Source: Actinomadura sp. J1-007 (GTDB lineage: Bacteria > Actinomycetota > Actinomycetes > Streptosporangiales > Streptosporangiaceae). Taken from it: 64,000 bases of DNA. Position 1 is the first letter of the stretch, and each line of letters starts with the position of its first letter. The notes under the pieces are model-generated. The model made no database searches. It was not told where the DNA came from and was given only the letters and a program-made list of their open reading frames with translations. The DNA lies in contig NZ_WING01000003.1 in NCBI RefSeq assembly GCF_009793335.1, positions 496,001 through 560,000 of the forward strand. The letters are read 5' to 3'. The translations under genes and the position numbers were made by a program. Shown here in pieces: positions 47,533-54,779 of the stretch.

Positions 47533-48545
47533 GGTCTGCGCACCAGGTGCGTGAACACGTCCGCGAGGCTCCGGCCGCGCAGGTTGATCCAGATCGCGGC
47601 GAGCAGCACGCCCCCGGTCACGATCGGGGTGAGGAACGGGCTGACGCCGAGCAGCGTCAGGCCGTTGGCGATCAGTCCGGTGATCAGCGCGCCGATGACC
47701 GTGCCGACCATCGTGCCGCGCCCGCCGAACAGGTTGGTGCCGCCGAGCACGACCGCGGCGATCACCGTCAGCTCGAAGCCCTGCCCGGAGTTGGCCGAGC
47801 CGGACCCGAGCCGCGCGGCGGTGAGCAGCCCCGCGGCGCCCGCCGCGAGCCCCGCCAGCATCAGCGTGATCATCTTGATCCGGTCGGTGTTGACGCCCGC
47901 GCGCCGCACCGACTCCTCCTGCGACCCGATGCCGTTGACGTAGCTGCCGAACCGCATCTTGGCCAGCAGGACCGCCGCGACGACCACCACGGCCACCGCG
48001 ATCCACGCCAGCGCCGAGAAGCCGAGGAACTTCGCCTCGCCGATCCTGGCGACGAACAGCCGCCGGTCGATCGGCACCGAGAAGCCCTGCGTCCAGAGCT
48101 GGGCGAGGCCGCGGATCACCGACATCGTCGCGAGCGTGACGATGAACGGCGGGATCTTCTGGTACGCGGCGAACCAGCCGTTCACCGCGCCCCAGAGCAG
48201 CCCCGCGAGCAGCCCGGCGACGATCACGACGGACGAGTCCCAGCCCGCCTTGAGCATCTCGGCGGTGAGCGTGGCCACGAACGCCAGCGTCGAGCCGACC
48301 GACAGGTCGATCTGCCCGGTGGTGATCACGAACGTCATCGCCACCGCGACGATCAGCGTGATCGCCACCTGCGTCAGCAGGTTGGACAGGTTGGCGAAGG
48401 ACAGGAAGTTGTCGGCGGCGATCCCGAAGACCAGGAACAGCGCGACGGTGACGCCGGCCATCGCGAGCGTCGCCTTGTTGGCGCGTTCCCACCGGTTCGG
48501 CGTCTCGGCCAGGACGGTGGGCGCGGCAGGTGCCTGGGCTGCCAT
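47529..48545 (-). CDS. RbsC-type ABC transporter permease (second system)
   Basis: A 338-residue membrane subunit with about ten segments. Signatures are AMTFVITTGQIDLSVGSTLA, VNGWFAAYQKIPPFIVTLAT, NGIGSQEESVRRAGVNTDRI and VLGGTNLFGGRGTMVGTVIG. It works with the ATPase at 48591 and the binding protein at 49337. The 45-bp gap to the ATPase gene has no recognisable terminator. Confidence 0.9.
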   Translation of the reverse strand: MAAQAPAAPTVLAETPNRWERANKATLAMAGVTVALFLVFGIAADNFLSFANLSNLLTQVAITLIVAVAMTFVITTGQIDLSVGSTLAFVATLTAEMLKAGWDSSVVIVAGLLAGLLWGAVNGWFAAYQKIPPFIVTLATMSVIRGLAQLWTQGFSVPIDRRLFVARIGEAKFLGFSALAWIAVAVVVVAAVLLAKMRFGSYVNGIGSQEESVRRAGVNTDRIKMITLMLAGLAAGAAGLLTAARLGSGSANSGQGFELTVIAAVVLGGTNLFGGRGTMVGTVIGALITGLIANGLTLLGVSPFLTPIVTGGVLLAAIWINLRGRSLADVFTHLVRRP

Positions 48546-48590
48546 GTCAGGCCGCCTCCTCGGTGTGTGCGGTGGTTCCGCGCGGCCCGT

Positions 48591-49337
48591 TCACGCCGCC
48601 TCCTCCGCGTTGGAACGGGTGATCATGGCGACGAGCGTCTCGATGTCCAGGTCGGCGACCGCGCGGTCCTCGACGCTGCGGCCCTCGTACATGACCGTGA
48701 TGCGGTCGCAGACCTCGAACAGGTCCTGGAGCCGGTGGGTGATCAGGATGACCCCGACGCCCTGGGCGGCGACGTCGCGGATCATCTTGAGCACCTGCCG
48801 GACCTCGGCGACGGCGAGCGCGGCGGTCGGCTCGTCCAGGATCAGCACCCGCGGCTGGAACGACACGGCGCGCGCGATCGCGACCGCCTGCCGCTGCCCG
48901 CCGGACAGCTGCCCGATCTCCTGGTAGGTGGACTTCACCCGGACGTGCAGCTCCGACAGCGTCTGCGCGGCCCTGTGGTGCATCGCCTTGCGGTCGATGA
49001 ACGGGCCCTTGCGCGGCTCGCGGCCGAGGAACAGGTTGCTCGCGACGTCGAGCGTGTCGCAGAGCGCGAGGTCCTGGTAGACGATGCCGATCCGTTCGCG
49101 CCGCGCGTCGGCGGGGCTGGCGAACCGCACGTCGCGGCCGTCGATCGTGATCTGGCCCGTGTCGTGCTGGATGGCGCCCGCGAGGACCTTCATGAGGGTC
49201 GACTTCCCGGCGCCGTTGTCGCCGACGAGGCCGAGCACCTCGCCGGGCGCGAGGGTGAGGTCGACGCCCTGTAGCGAGCGGACGGCGCCGAAGGACTTGG
49301 TGATCCCGGTCAGGGTGACCAGCGACTGATCGCTCAT
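48591..49337 (-). CDS. Single-domain sugar ABC ATP-binding protein
   Basis: A 248-residue ATPase of the FrcA-like short form, with only one nucleotide-binding domain. It has Walker A GDNGAGKST, signature LSGGQRQAVAIARA, Walker B VLILDEPTAAL and switch His in LITHRLQDL. The importer at 37.8-41.5 kb uses the double-domain form, so the two systems are not recent duplicates. Its ATG overlaps the stop of the binding protein (TGATG). Confidence 0.9.
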   Translation of the reverse strand: MSDQSLVTLTGITKSFGAVRSLQGVDLTLAPGEVLGLVGDNGAGKSTLMKVLAGAIQHDTGQITIDGRDVRFASPADARRERIGIVYQDLALCDTLDVASNLFLGREPRKGPFIDRKAMHHRAAQTLSELHVRVKSTYQEIGQLSGGQRQAVAIARAVSFQPRVLILDEPTAALAVAEVRQVLKMIRDVAAQGVGVILITHRLQDLFEVCDRITVMYEGRSVEDRAVADLDIETLVAMITRSNAEEAA

Positions 49338-50350
49338 CACTTCTCCAGGTAGTAGAGGTAGTTCTTGACGTTGGCGGGGGTCACGATCTGGGTCGGGACG
49401 GGCACGTCCTTCGGCGCGGACCGGCCGCAGGCGTGGTCGAGGGCGGCGTTCATCGCCTCGTAGCCGAACTGGAAGGTGTTCTGCTGGACGACGCCGACGA
49501 TCCAGCCGGCCTTCAGCCCGTCCACCGCCTGCGAGGACAGGTCCCAGCCGACGACCTTGAGGTCCTTGGTGCGCTGCTGGCTGACCACCGCGGCGGCGAG
49601 GCCGATCAGCGCGGGCTCCCCCGTCGCGTAGGCGTAGGGCAGGTCCGGGTTGCCGGTGAGCAGGTTCTCGGCGGCGGTCTGGGCGTTCTCCTGGATGTTG
49701 CGGCCGTCCACCACGTTCTTGATCTTCATGCCCTTGGCGGTGACCTCGTCGGTGAAGCCCTTCTGGCGCTCGTTCTGGATGGTGCTGTTGAGCGCGCCGA
49801 CCACCCCGATGTCGCCCTTGCCGCCGGTCAGCTTGGTCAGCGCGTCGCCGAGCAGCTTGCCGCCCTGCGCGTTGGCGGTGCCGACCTGCGTGGCGACCGC
49901 CGGGTCGTCCACGGTGGCGTCCACCGCGACGACCGGGACCCCGGCCGCCTTCGCGCGGCGGACCGCGGGCTTGATGCCCTCGGTGTCCACCGCGTCCACG
50001 ATGATCGCGTCGTAGTGGTTGGCGACCAGGTCGTCGATCGCGTTGGCCTGCGTCTGGGAGTCGTCGTTGCCGTTGACGACCTGCACCTGGGCGCCGGTCT
50101 TGGCGGCGACCGTCTTGGCGCCGGTGTTGATCTGGTTGAAGAACAGCGCCTGGAGGTTGATCGGAACGATCCCGATCTTCGGCGCCCGGCCCTGCACCTT
50201 GCACGGCTGGGCGACCTTCTGGGGCGGCGGCGGCCCCTGCTCGGTCGCCTTCTTCTCCGCGTCGATCTCGCGCCGGGCCGCCACGTCGCACGCGGCCGTC
50301 GTGCTCAGCAGGACGCCGAGCGCGGCCACGGCCGTCACCGTTCGTCGCAT
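49337..50350 (-). CDS. Sugar-type ABC substrate-binding lipoprotein (second system)
   Basis: A 337-residue exported binding protein with a lipoprotein signal (RRTVTAVAALGVLLSTTAAC). The PBP1 fold is seen in KIGIVPINLQALFFNQINTG, DAIIVDAVDTEGIKPAVRRA and VVGWDLSSQAVDGLKAGWIV. It delivers an unknown ligand, probably sugar-like, to the permease. Two extra Cys (QPCKVQ and HACGRS) could form a disulphide. Confidence 0.9.
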   Translation of the reverse strand: MRRTVTAVAALGVLLSTTAACDVAARREIDAEKKATEQGPPPPQKVAQPCKVQGRAPKIGIVPINLQALFFNQINTGAKTVAAKTGAQVQVVNGNDDSQTQANAIDDLVANHYDAIIVDAVDTEGIKPAVRRAKAAGVPVVAVDATVDDPAVATQVGTANAQGGKLLGDALTKLTGGKGDIGVVGALNSTIQNERQKGFTDEVTAKGMKIKNVVDGRNIQENAQTAAENLLTGNPDLPYAYATGEPALIGLAAAVVSQQRTKDLKVVGWDLSSQAVDGLKAGWIVGVVQQNTFQFGYEAMNAALDHACGRSAPKDVPVPTQIVTPANVKNYLYYLEK

Positions 50351-50352
50351 CG

Positions 50353-51291
50353 TTACTCCTCTCCTTCGGAGCGGGTGAGCAGGTGTGGCGCTTTCGCGTC
50401 GATGTAGGCCGCGACGTCCGCGCGGCGGGGCATCCCGTCGCGCGCGCCGGGCCGGGTGCAGGACAGCCCGGCGGCGACGGCGGCGAACCGGGCGGCGTCC
50501 AGCGGCGCCGCGCCGCGGTCGAGCTCGGCGCAGTAGGTGCCGGCGAAGCAGTCGCCCGCGCCCGTCGCGTCCACGGCCTCGACCGTGATCGCGGCGCCGT
50601 CGTGCCGCGTCCCGTCCGGCGCGAGCAGCGTCCAGCCGCGGGCGCCGTCGGTGACGACCAGGTGGACCCCGTACCGGGCGGCCGCCGCGGCGAGCGCCTC
50701 GTCGCCGCCGAGCGCGGCGGTCGCCTGCGCGCGGCCGACGACCGCGTGGTCGGCGGCGGCGAGGGCCGCGCGCATCGCGTCCGCGCCGTCCGCGCCATCG
50801 AGGTCGACGACCACGCCGGTGCGCCCGCCGCCGGGGACCCCCGGGCCGCGGAGGCCGTCCAGCAGCCGGGCGGCCTCGGGGAAACGATATCCGTCCAGGT
50901 AGAGCCAGTCCGCGCCCGCCGCGCGGGCGGTGCGGGCGAGCGCCTCGATGTGCGCGCCGTCCACCTCGTCGTCCTGGCTGATGATCGACCGCTCGCCGTC
51001 CGGCGTCAGCAGGACGACGGCGGTGGTGAGCGTGCCGGTGCGCGCCGTCCAGGCCGTGTCGACCCCGTCGGCGGCGAGAGTCTGCAGGAACGCCGTGCTC
51101 AGCGGGTCGGAGCCGACGACGCCGGCGAACCGGGAGTCGGCGCCCATCCGGGCGGCGGCGACCGACGCGTTGGCGGCCATCCCGCCCTCGCCGCGCCGGA
51201 CCGCGGTGGCCTGCACGCGGGCGCCGGGGCCGGGCAGCTCCGGGACGCTCACGGTCAGGTCGCCGTTGGCGTAGCCACAGAAGACGATCAC
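50353..51291 (-). CDS. PfkB-family carbohydrate/nucleoside kinase
   Basis: A ribokinase-like enzyme of 312 residues from GTG 51291. It has the N-terminal substrate motif GEGGMAANASVAAARMGADS and the anion-hole/base motif VEAVDATGAGDCFAGTYCAE with the catalytic Asp. The family phosphorylates sugars, nucleosides or hydroxymethylpyrimidine. Its place between a BtpA/SgcQ gene and an RbsB-type protein suggests phosphorylation of the imported ligand. It overlaps the BtpA gene (GTGA). A weak operator-like sequence with unusual codons lies inside it at 50879-50892. Confidence 0.9.
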   Translation of the reverse strand: MIVFCGYANGDLTVSVPELPGPGARVQATAVRRGEGGMAANASVAAARMGADSRFAGVVGSDPLSTAFLQTLAADGVDTAWTARTGTLTTAVVLLTPDGERSIISQDDEVDGAHIEALARTARAAGADWLYLDGYRFPEAARLLDGLRGPGVPGGGRTGVVVDLDGADGADAMRAALAAADHAVVGRAQATAALGGDEALAAAAARYGVHLVVTDGARGWTLLAPDGTRHDGAAITVEAVDATGAGDCFAGTYCAELDRGAAPLDAARFAAVAAGLSCTRPGARDGMPRRADVAAYIDAKAPHLLTRSEGEE

Positions 51292-52139
51292 GGCAGGACC
51301 ACGCCGGCCTTCGCGGCCGCGGCGGTCAGCTCGCGGACCTTCGCGGCGTCGGCCCGGCCCCACCAGCGGCCGTTGTCCTTCACCGAGGACGCGACGATCA
51401 CGCCGTCGCAGGCGGGCAGCAGGCCGCCGATGTTGGCGGCGGTGATGCCCGAGCCGATCACGACGGGCAGGGTGGTGTGCGCCGCGATGCCCTCGACCTC
51501 GTCCAGCGCGGCGGCGTCGCCGGTGCGCGAGCCGGTCGCGATCAGCACGTCGGCGCCGAAGAACTCGGCGTCCTCGGTCTGCTCGGCGAGGGTGCGGTCG
51601 GCGACGATCGCGTGCGAGCCGTGCTTGACGTGCACGTCGGCGAACACCTTCACCGGGTCCGCGCCGATCCGGCTGCGGTAGCGGGTCGCGTGCGCCGACT
51701 GGCCCTCGATGATCCCCTCGTTCGCCACGTACGCGTTGGCCCACTGGTTGACGCGGACGAACCCGGCGCCGCCGCCCCACGCCGACGCGATCGAGCACTC
51801 GGCGGCGTTCGACAGGACGCTCACGCCGAGCCGCCCGCCGGTCGCGTGCCGGACCCGGTCGGTGACCACGGCCATCGCGGCGGAGGTCTCGTAGCCGTGC
51901 TCGCCGGGCTTGAGGAACGGGATGTCCCAGTGGTTCTCCACGATCAGCCCGTGGACGCCGCCCTCCAGGTACGCCTTCGCCTCCTCGATCGCGAACGTCG
52001 CGATCTCGTCCAGCGGGACGCCCTCGTAGTGCGGGCTGCCGGGCAGCGGCGGCAGGTGCACGACCCCGATGACGACCTTGGCGGTCCCGAACAGCTCCTC
52101 GATCGCGTTCGGCTTCGGCGGGAACACGCCCAGCGTCAT
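51288..52139 (-). CDS. BtpA/SgcQ-family protein
   Basis: A TIM-barrel-like protein of 283 residues. VVIGVVHLPPLPGSPHYEGV, GVHGLIVENHWDIPFLKPGE, VLIATGSRTGDAAALDEVEG and VIGSGITAANIGGLLPACDG match the BtpA/SgcQ family. The family's enzymatic activity is not established; it includes SgcQ of a sugar operon and BtpA, linked to photosystem I stability. It is the first gene of the operon: ATG 52139 has AGGAG six bases ahead, a good promoter, and an operator in its leader. Confidence 0.88.
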   Translation of the reverse strand: MTLGVFPPKPNAIEELFGTAKVVIGVVHLPPLPGSPHYEGVPLDEIATFAIEEAKAYLEGGVHGLIVENHWDIPFLKPGEHGYETSAAMAVVTDRVRHATGGRLGVSVLSNAAECSIASAWGGGAGFVRVNQWANAYVANEGIIEGQSAHATRYRSRIGADPVKVFADVHVKHGSHAIVADRTLAEQTEDAEFFGADVLIATGSRTGDAAALDEVEGIAAHTTLPVVIGSGITAANIGGLLPACDGVIVASSVKDNGRWWGRADAAKVRELTAAAAKAGVVLP

Positions 52140-52150
52140 GTCGTCTCCTG

Positions 52151-52164
52151 TGTAATCGATTGCA
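52151..52164. promoter_or_regulatory. LacI-type operator O1 in the BtpA operon leader
   Basis: TGTAATCGATTGCA is a near-perfect palindrome (two mismatched bases) of the LacI/GalR kind with a central CG. It lies between the predicted transcription start and the ribosome site of the btpA gene, where bound repressor would block transcription. Confidence 0.75.
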
Positions 52165-52179
52165 GTGAAATTTGAATGG

Positions 52180-52208
52180 ACTGTAGGTATATATCCGCAG
52201 GTAGTCAA
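52180..52208 (-). promoter_or_regulatory. Promoter of the LacI-controlled operon
   Basis: On the minus strand TTGACT (52203-52208) and TACAGT (52180-52185) are separated by exactly 17 bases, close to the housekeeping consensus. The start site would be near 52173, about ten bases upstream of operator O1. Confidence 0.65.
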
Positions 52209-52270
52209 GGGCCTATACTCGGCAAAGTGCTGGACGTACCGTGACAGGCCGGTTGTCGGCCCTTCAGAGA

Positions 52271-52284
52271 GGTAAACGATTGCA
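52271..52284. promoter_or_regulatory. LacI-type operator O2 at the lacI start
   Basis: GGTAAACGATTGCA shares 11 of 14 bases with O1, including the ACGATTGCA-like right arm. It overlaps the AGAGAGG ribosome site and the TTG start at 52280, which would allow self-repression. A -10 element TATACT lies upstream at 52214-52219. Confidence 0.6.
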
Positions 52285-53308
52285 GCGGGTCACCATCGCC
52301 CAGGTCGCCGCGCGGGCCGGGGTGTCCACCGCGACGGTGTCGCGCGTGCTGTCCGGGCGCGGCCCGGTGTCGGCCGAGGTCCGGCGCAGGGTCAGGCGCG
52401 CCGCGGACGACCTCGGCTACCAGGTCAACCACGCCGCGCGGGCCCTGCGCAACAGCCGCACCGACACCGTCGGGATGGTGGTCCCGAGCATCACCAACCC
52501 GTTCTTCACCTCGCTGGTGGAGAACGTCGAGCACGCCCTCGGCCGCGAGGGCAAGGAGCTGTTCCTCTGCGACGCCCGGTCCGATCCGGAGGTGGAGGCG
52601 CGGCGGCTCGCCTCCCTCGTCGCCCGCAACGTGGACGGGATCATCGTCAGCCCGAGCCACGGCACCGACAGCGGCCCGGCCGTGCAGGCCACCGCGGACC
52701 GGCTGCCGCTCGTCCAGCTCGACCGGTTCGTCGGCGGCACCAACACCGACTGGGTGGGCGTGGACGACGTCGCGGCGATGCGGCAGGTCGTCGACCACCT
52801 GCACGCGGGCGGCGCGCGGTCGGCCGCGTTCGTCGGCTCCCACCTCACCAACTCCTCGACCGAGCAGCGGTTCGCCGGGTTCCGGCGCCGCGCCGAGGAG
52901 CTCGGCGTGGCCCACGACCCCGCCCACGTCCTGCTCGGCGACTACAGCGTGGACTGGGGCGAGACGGCCGCGGCCCGGCTGATCGAGGGCGGCGGCCTGC
53001 CGGACGCGATCGTCTGCGCGGACGACCTGATCGCGCTCGGCGTCACCCGGGCCTGCCGCGCGCACGGCGTGCCCGTTCCGGACCGGGTGCAGGTCACCGG
53101 GTTCGACAACATCGAGTTCGCGCGGCTGGGCGAGCCCGCGCTGACCACCATCGACCAGCCCTGCGCCCGGATCGCCGCCGAGGCGGTGCGGCTGCTGGCC
53201 GCCGCCGGCGCGCGCGGCGACGGCGAGCGGGGGGCGTCCGCCCACATCGCGCTGGTGCCCGAGCTGGTCGTCCGCGACAGCACCCGGGCCCCGGCCACCA
53301 CCGGCTGA
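52280..53308 (+). CDS. LacI-family transcriptional regulator
   Basis: A repressor of 342 residues. VTIAQVAARAGVSTATVSRV is the LacI helix-turn-helix, with hinge-helix NHAARALRN. The sugar-binding core contains TVGMVVPSITNPFFTSLVEN and VQVTGFDNIEFARLGEPALT. I prefer TTG 52280, which has AGAGAGG seven bases ahead and starts just before the DNA-binding domain; GTG 52241 in the same frame would add 13 residues but lacks a ribosome site. It is divergent from the BtpA operon and is the likely binder of the TGTAATCG-type operators. The inducer is presumably the imported ligand or its phosphate. Confidence 0.88.
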   Translation: MQRVTIAQVAARAGVSTATVSRVLSGRGPVSAEVRRRVRRAADDLGYQVNHAARALRNSRTDTVGMVVPSITNPFFTSLVENVEHALGREGKELFLCDARSDPEVEARRLASLVARNVDGIIVSPSHGTDSGPAVQATADRLPLVQLDRFVGGTNTDWVGVDDVAAMRQVVDHLHAGGARSAAFVGSHLTNSSTEQRFAGFRRRAEELGVAHDPAHVLLGDYSVDWGETAAARLIEGGGLPDAIVCADDLIALGVTRACRAHGVPVPDRVQVTGFDNIEFARLGEPALTTIDQPCARIAAEAVRLLAAAGARGDGERGASAHIALVPELVVRDSTRAPATTG

Positions 53309-53322
53309 ACGGGAGGAACCCC

Positions 53323-54411
53323 ATGGAACGGGCACTCGACCTGGCACAGCGCCTCGTCCGGACCGACACGCGCGGCGGCGGGGAGCGCCCCGCCGCCGAC
53401 CTGGTCGCCGACGTCCTCGACGGCGCCGGCTTCCGCGTCGCGATCCACGAGCCGGTGCCCGGCCGCGCCAACGTCGTCGCGTACCGCGGCCCGGACGGCG
53501 GGCGGGTGCCCGTCACGTTCACCGGGCACCTGGACACCGTCCCCGCCGACCCGTCCGGCTGGTCGTTCGACCCGCTCTGCGGCGACATCCGCGACGGCCT
53601 GCTGCTCGGGCGCGGCGGCAGCGACATGAAGGCGGGCGTCGCCGCGCAGGTGGACGCCGCGCTGCGGGCCGTCCGCGAACGGCCCGCGACCCCGGTGCAG
53701 CTCGTCTTCACGTTCGGCGAGGAGACCGGCTGCGACGGCGCGGCGCTCCTGGACGGCGCCGCGCTCCGCCCCACCGACCTGCTGATCGTCGCCGAGCCGA
53801 CCGCCGGGCGGACCGTCCTCGGCCACAAGGGCACGCTGTGGCTCAGCCTGACGGCGCGCGGGGTGTCCGCGCACGGCTCCCGGCCCGAGCTCGGCCGCAG
53901 CGCGCTCGCCGAGCTCGCCGCCGCCGCGCTGCGGGTGCACGGCCACGACGGCTGGCCGGTCAGCCCCACCCACGGCCCGGCGACGGTCAACATCGGGACG
54001 TTCCGTTCCGGCGTCCAGCCGAACCTGGTCCCCGACCGCGCCGAGATGCGGGTCGACGTCCGCACCGTCCCGGGCTTCGGCTCCGACGAGGCCGCCGCCG
54101 AGATCCTCCGGCTCTGCGGACCCGGCGTCGAGGCCGAACGGATCGTGGACCTGCCGGGCGTGGCCACCGACCCCGCGGCGCCGGGCGTCGCGGAGGCCAT
54201 GGAGCTGCTGGAGCCGGGCTCGACGCGCCGGCCGCCCGAGTACGCCACCTACTTCACCGACGCCAGCGTCCTGACCGCCAAGCTCGGCGATCCCGCTGTA
54301 ATCGTTTACGGTCCCGGGGACCCGGCGCAGGCCCACGTCACCGACGAGACCTGCGAGGCGGCGGCCATCGGCCGTACGGCCGACGCCCTCACCGCCCTCC
54401 TCCTCCGCTGA
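53323..54411 (+). CDS. M20-family metallopeptidase/deacylase (ArgE/DapE type)
   Basis: A 362-residue two-zinc hydrolase. Zinc and catalytic residues are in FTGHLDTVPAD (His, Asp), RGGSDMKAG (Asp), FGEETGCDG (Glu pair), VAEPTAG and QAHVTDETC (His). GTARGVSAHGSRPELG-like sequence marks the lid domain His. The family removes acyl or formyl groups from amino acids and related amines; YlmB, a pyrimidine deformylase of thiamin salvage, is a relative. It follows lacI by 14 bases with a GGGAGGA ribosome site. An operator-like sequence lies inside at 54297-54310. Confidence 0.88.
   Translation: MERALDLAQRLVRTDTRGGGERPAADLVADVLDGAGFRVAIHEPVPGRANVVAYRGPDGGRVPVTFTGHLDTVPADPSGWSFDPLCGDIRDGLLLGRGGSDMKAGVAAQVDAALRAVRERPATPVQLVFTFGEETGCDGAALLDGAALRPTDLLIVAEPTAGRTVLGHKGTLWLSLTARGVSAHGSRPELGRSALAELAAAALRVHGHDGWPVSPTHGPATVNIGTFRSGVQPNLVPDRAEMRVDVRTVPGFGSDEAAAEILRLCGPGVEAERIVDLPGVATDPAAPGVAEAMELLEPGSTRRPPEYATYFTDASVLTAKLGDPAVIVYGPGDPAQAHVTDETCEAAAIGRTADALTALLLR
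54297..54310. promoter_or_regulatory. Intragenic LacI-type operator O3 in the M20 gene
   Basis: TGTAATCGTTTACG matches O1 and O2 around the central CG (GTAA-N-CG-N-TT). The codons across it (GCT, GTA, ATC, GTT, TAC, GGT) include four of the rarest choices for this GC-rich genome, as though the DNA sequence itself is selected. It may be an auxiliary site for looping to O1/O2. Confidence 0.5.
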
Positions 54412-54439
54412 CCCCCCGCCACCCACGCCCATCCGCCCC

Positions 54440-54715
54440 ACCCGCCCCGCACCGCCGGGCCTACGCACGCCGGACCGCGCCGCCAGGACCGCGCACACCG
54501 GACCACGCCGCCGGGCGGCCGAGCCTGCGCACGCCAGATCGCGCATGCCAGGCCGCGCACGCCGGACCACGCACGCCAGATCACGCACGCCAGACCACGA
54601 ACGCCAGACCACGCCGCCAGGACCGCACACGCCGGGCCACGCACGCCGGGCCACGCCGCCGGGACCGCACCCCCCGGATCGCGCCGCCCGACCGCGCACG
54701 CCGGGCCGTGGGGCG
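54440..54715. repeat. Degenerate 15-bp repeat island in a gene-free gap
   Basis: The 368 bases between the M20 stop (54411) and the monooxygenase stop (54780) contain no convincing gene. Most of it is a run of degenerate units around CGCACGCCGGACCAC and CACGCCAGACCACG, with a period near 15 bp. The rest is G/C homopolymer-rich sequence. No perfect terminator hairpin was found. Confidence 0.65.
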
Positions 54716-54779
54716 CGTTCGCGGTGGGGGCTCGTGTGGCGGGGCGGGGCGGCGCGGGTCGGCGGGGGCGGGCGGGTGG

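Noticed and set aside
24441..54779. Whole 30-kb middle section as an integrated mobile island
   Set aside because: No integrase, transposase, tRNA junction or flanking direct repeat was found, and codon use looks like the rest.
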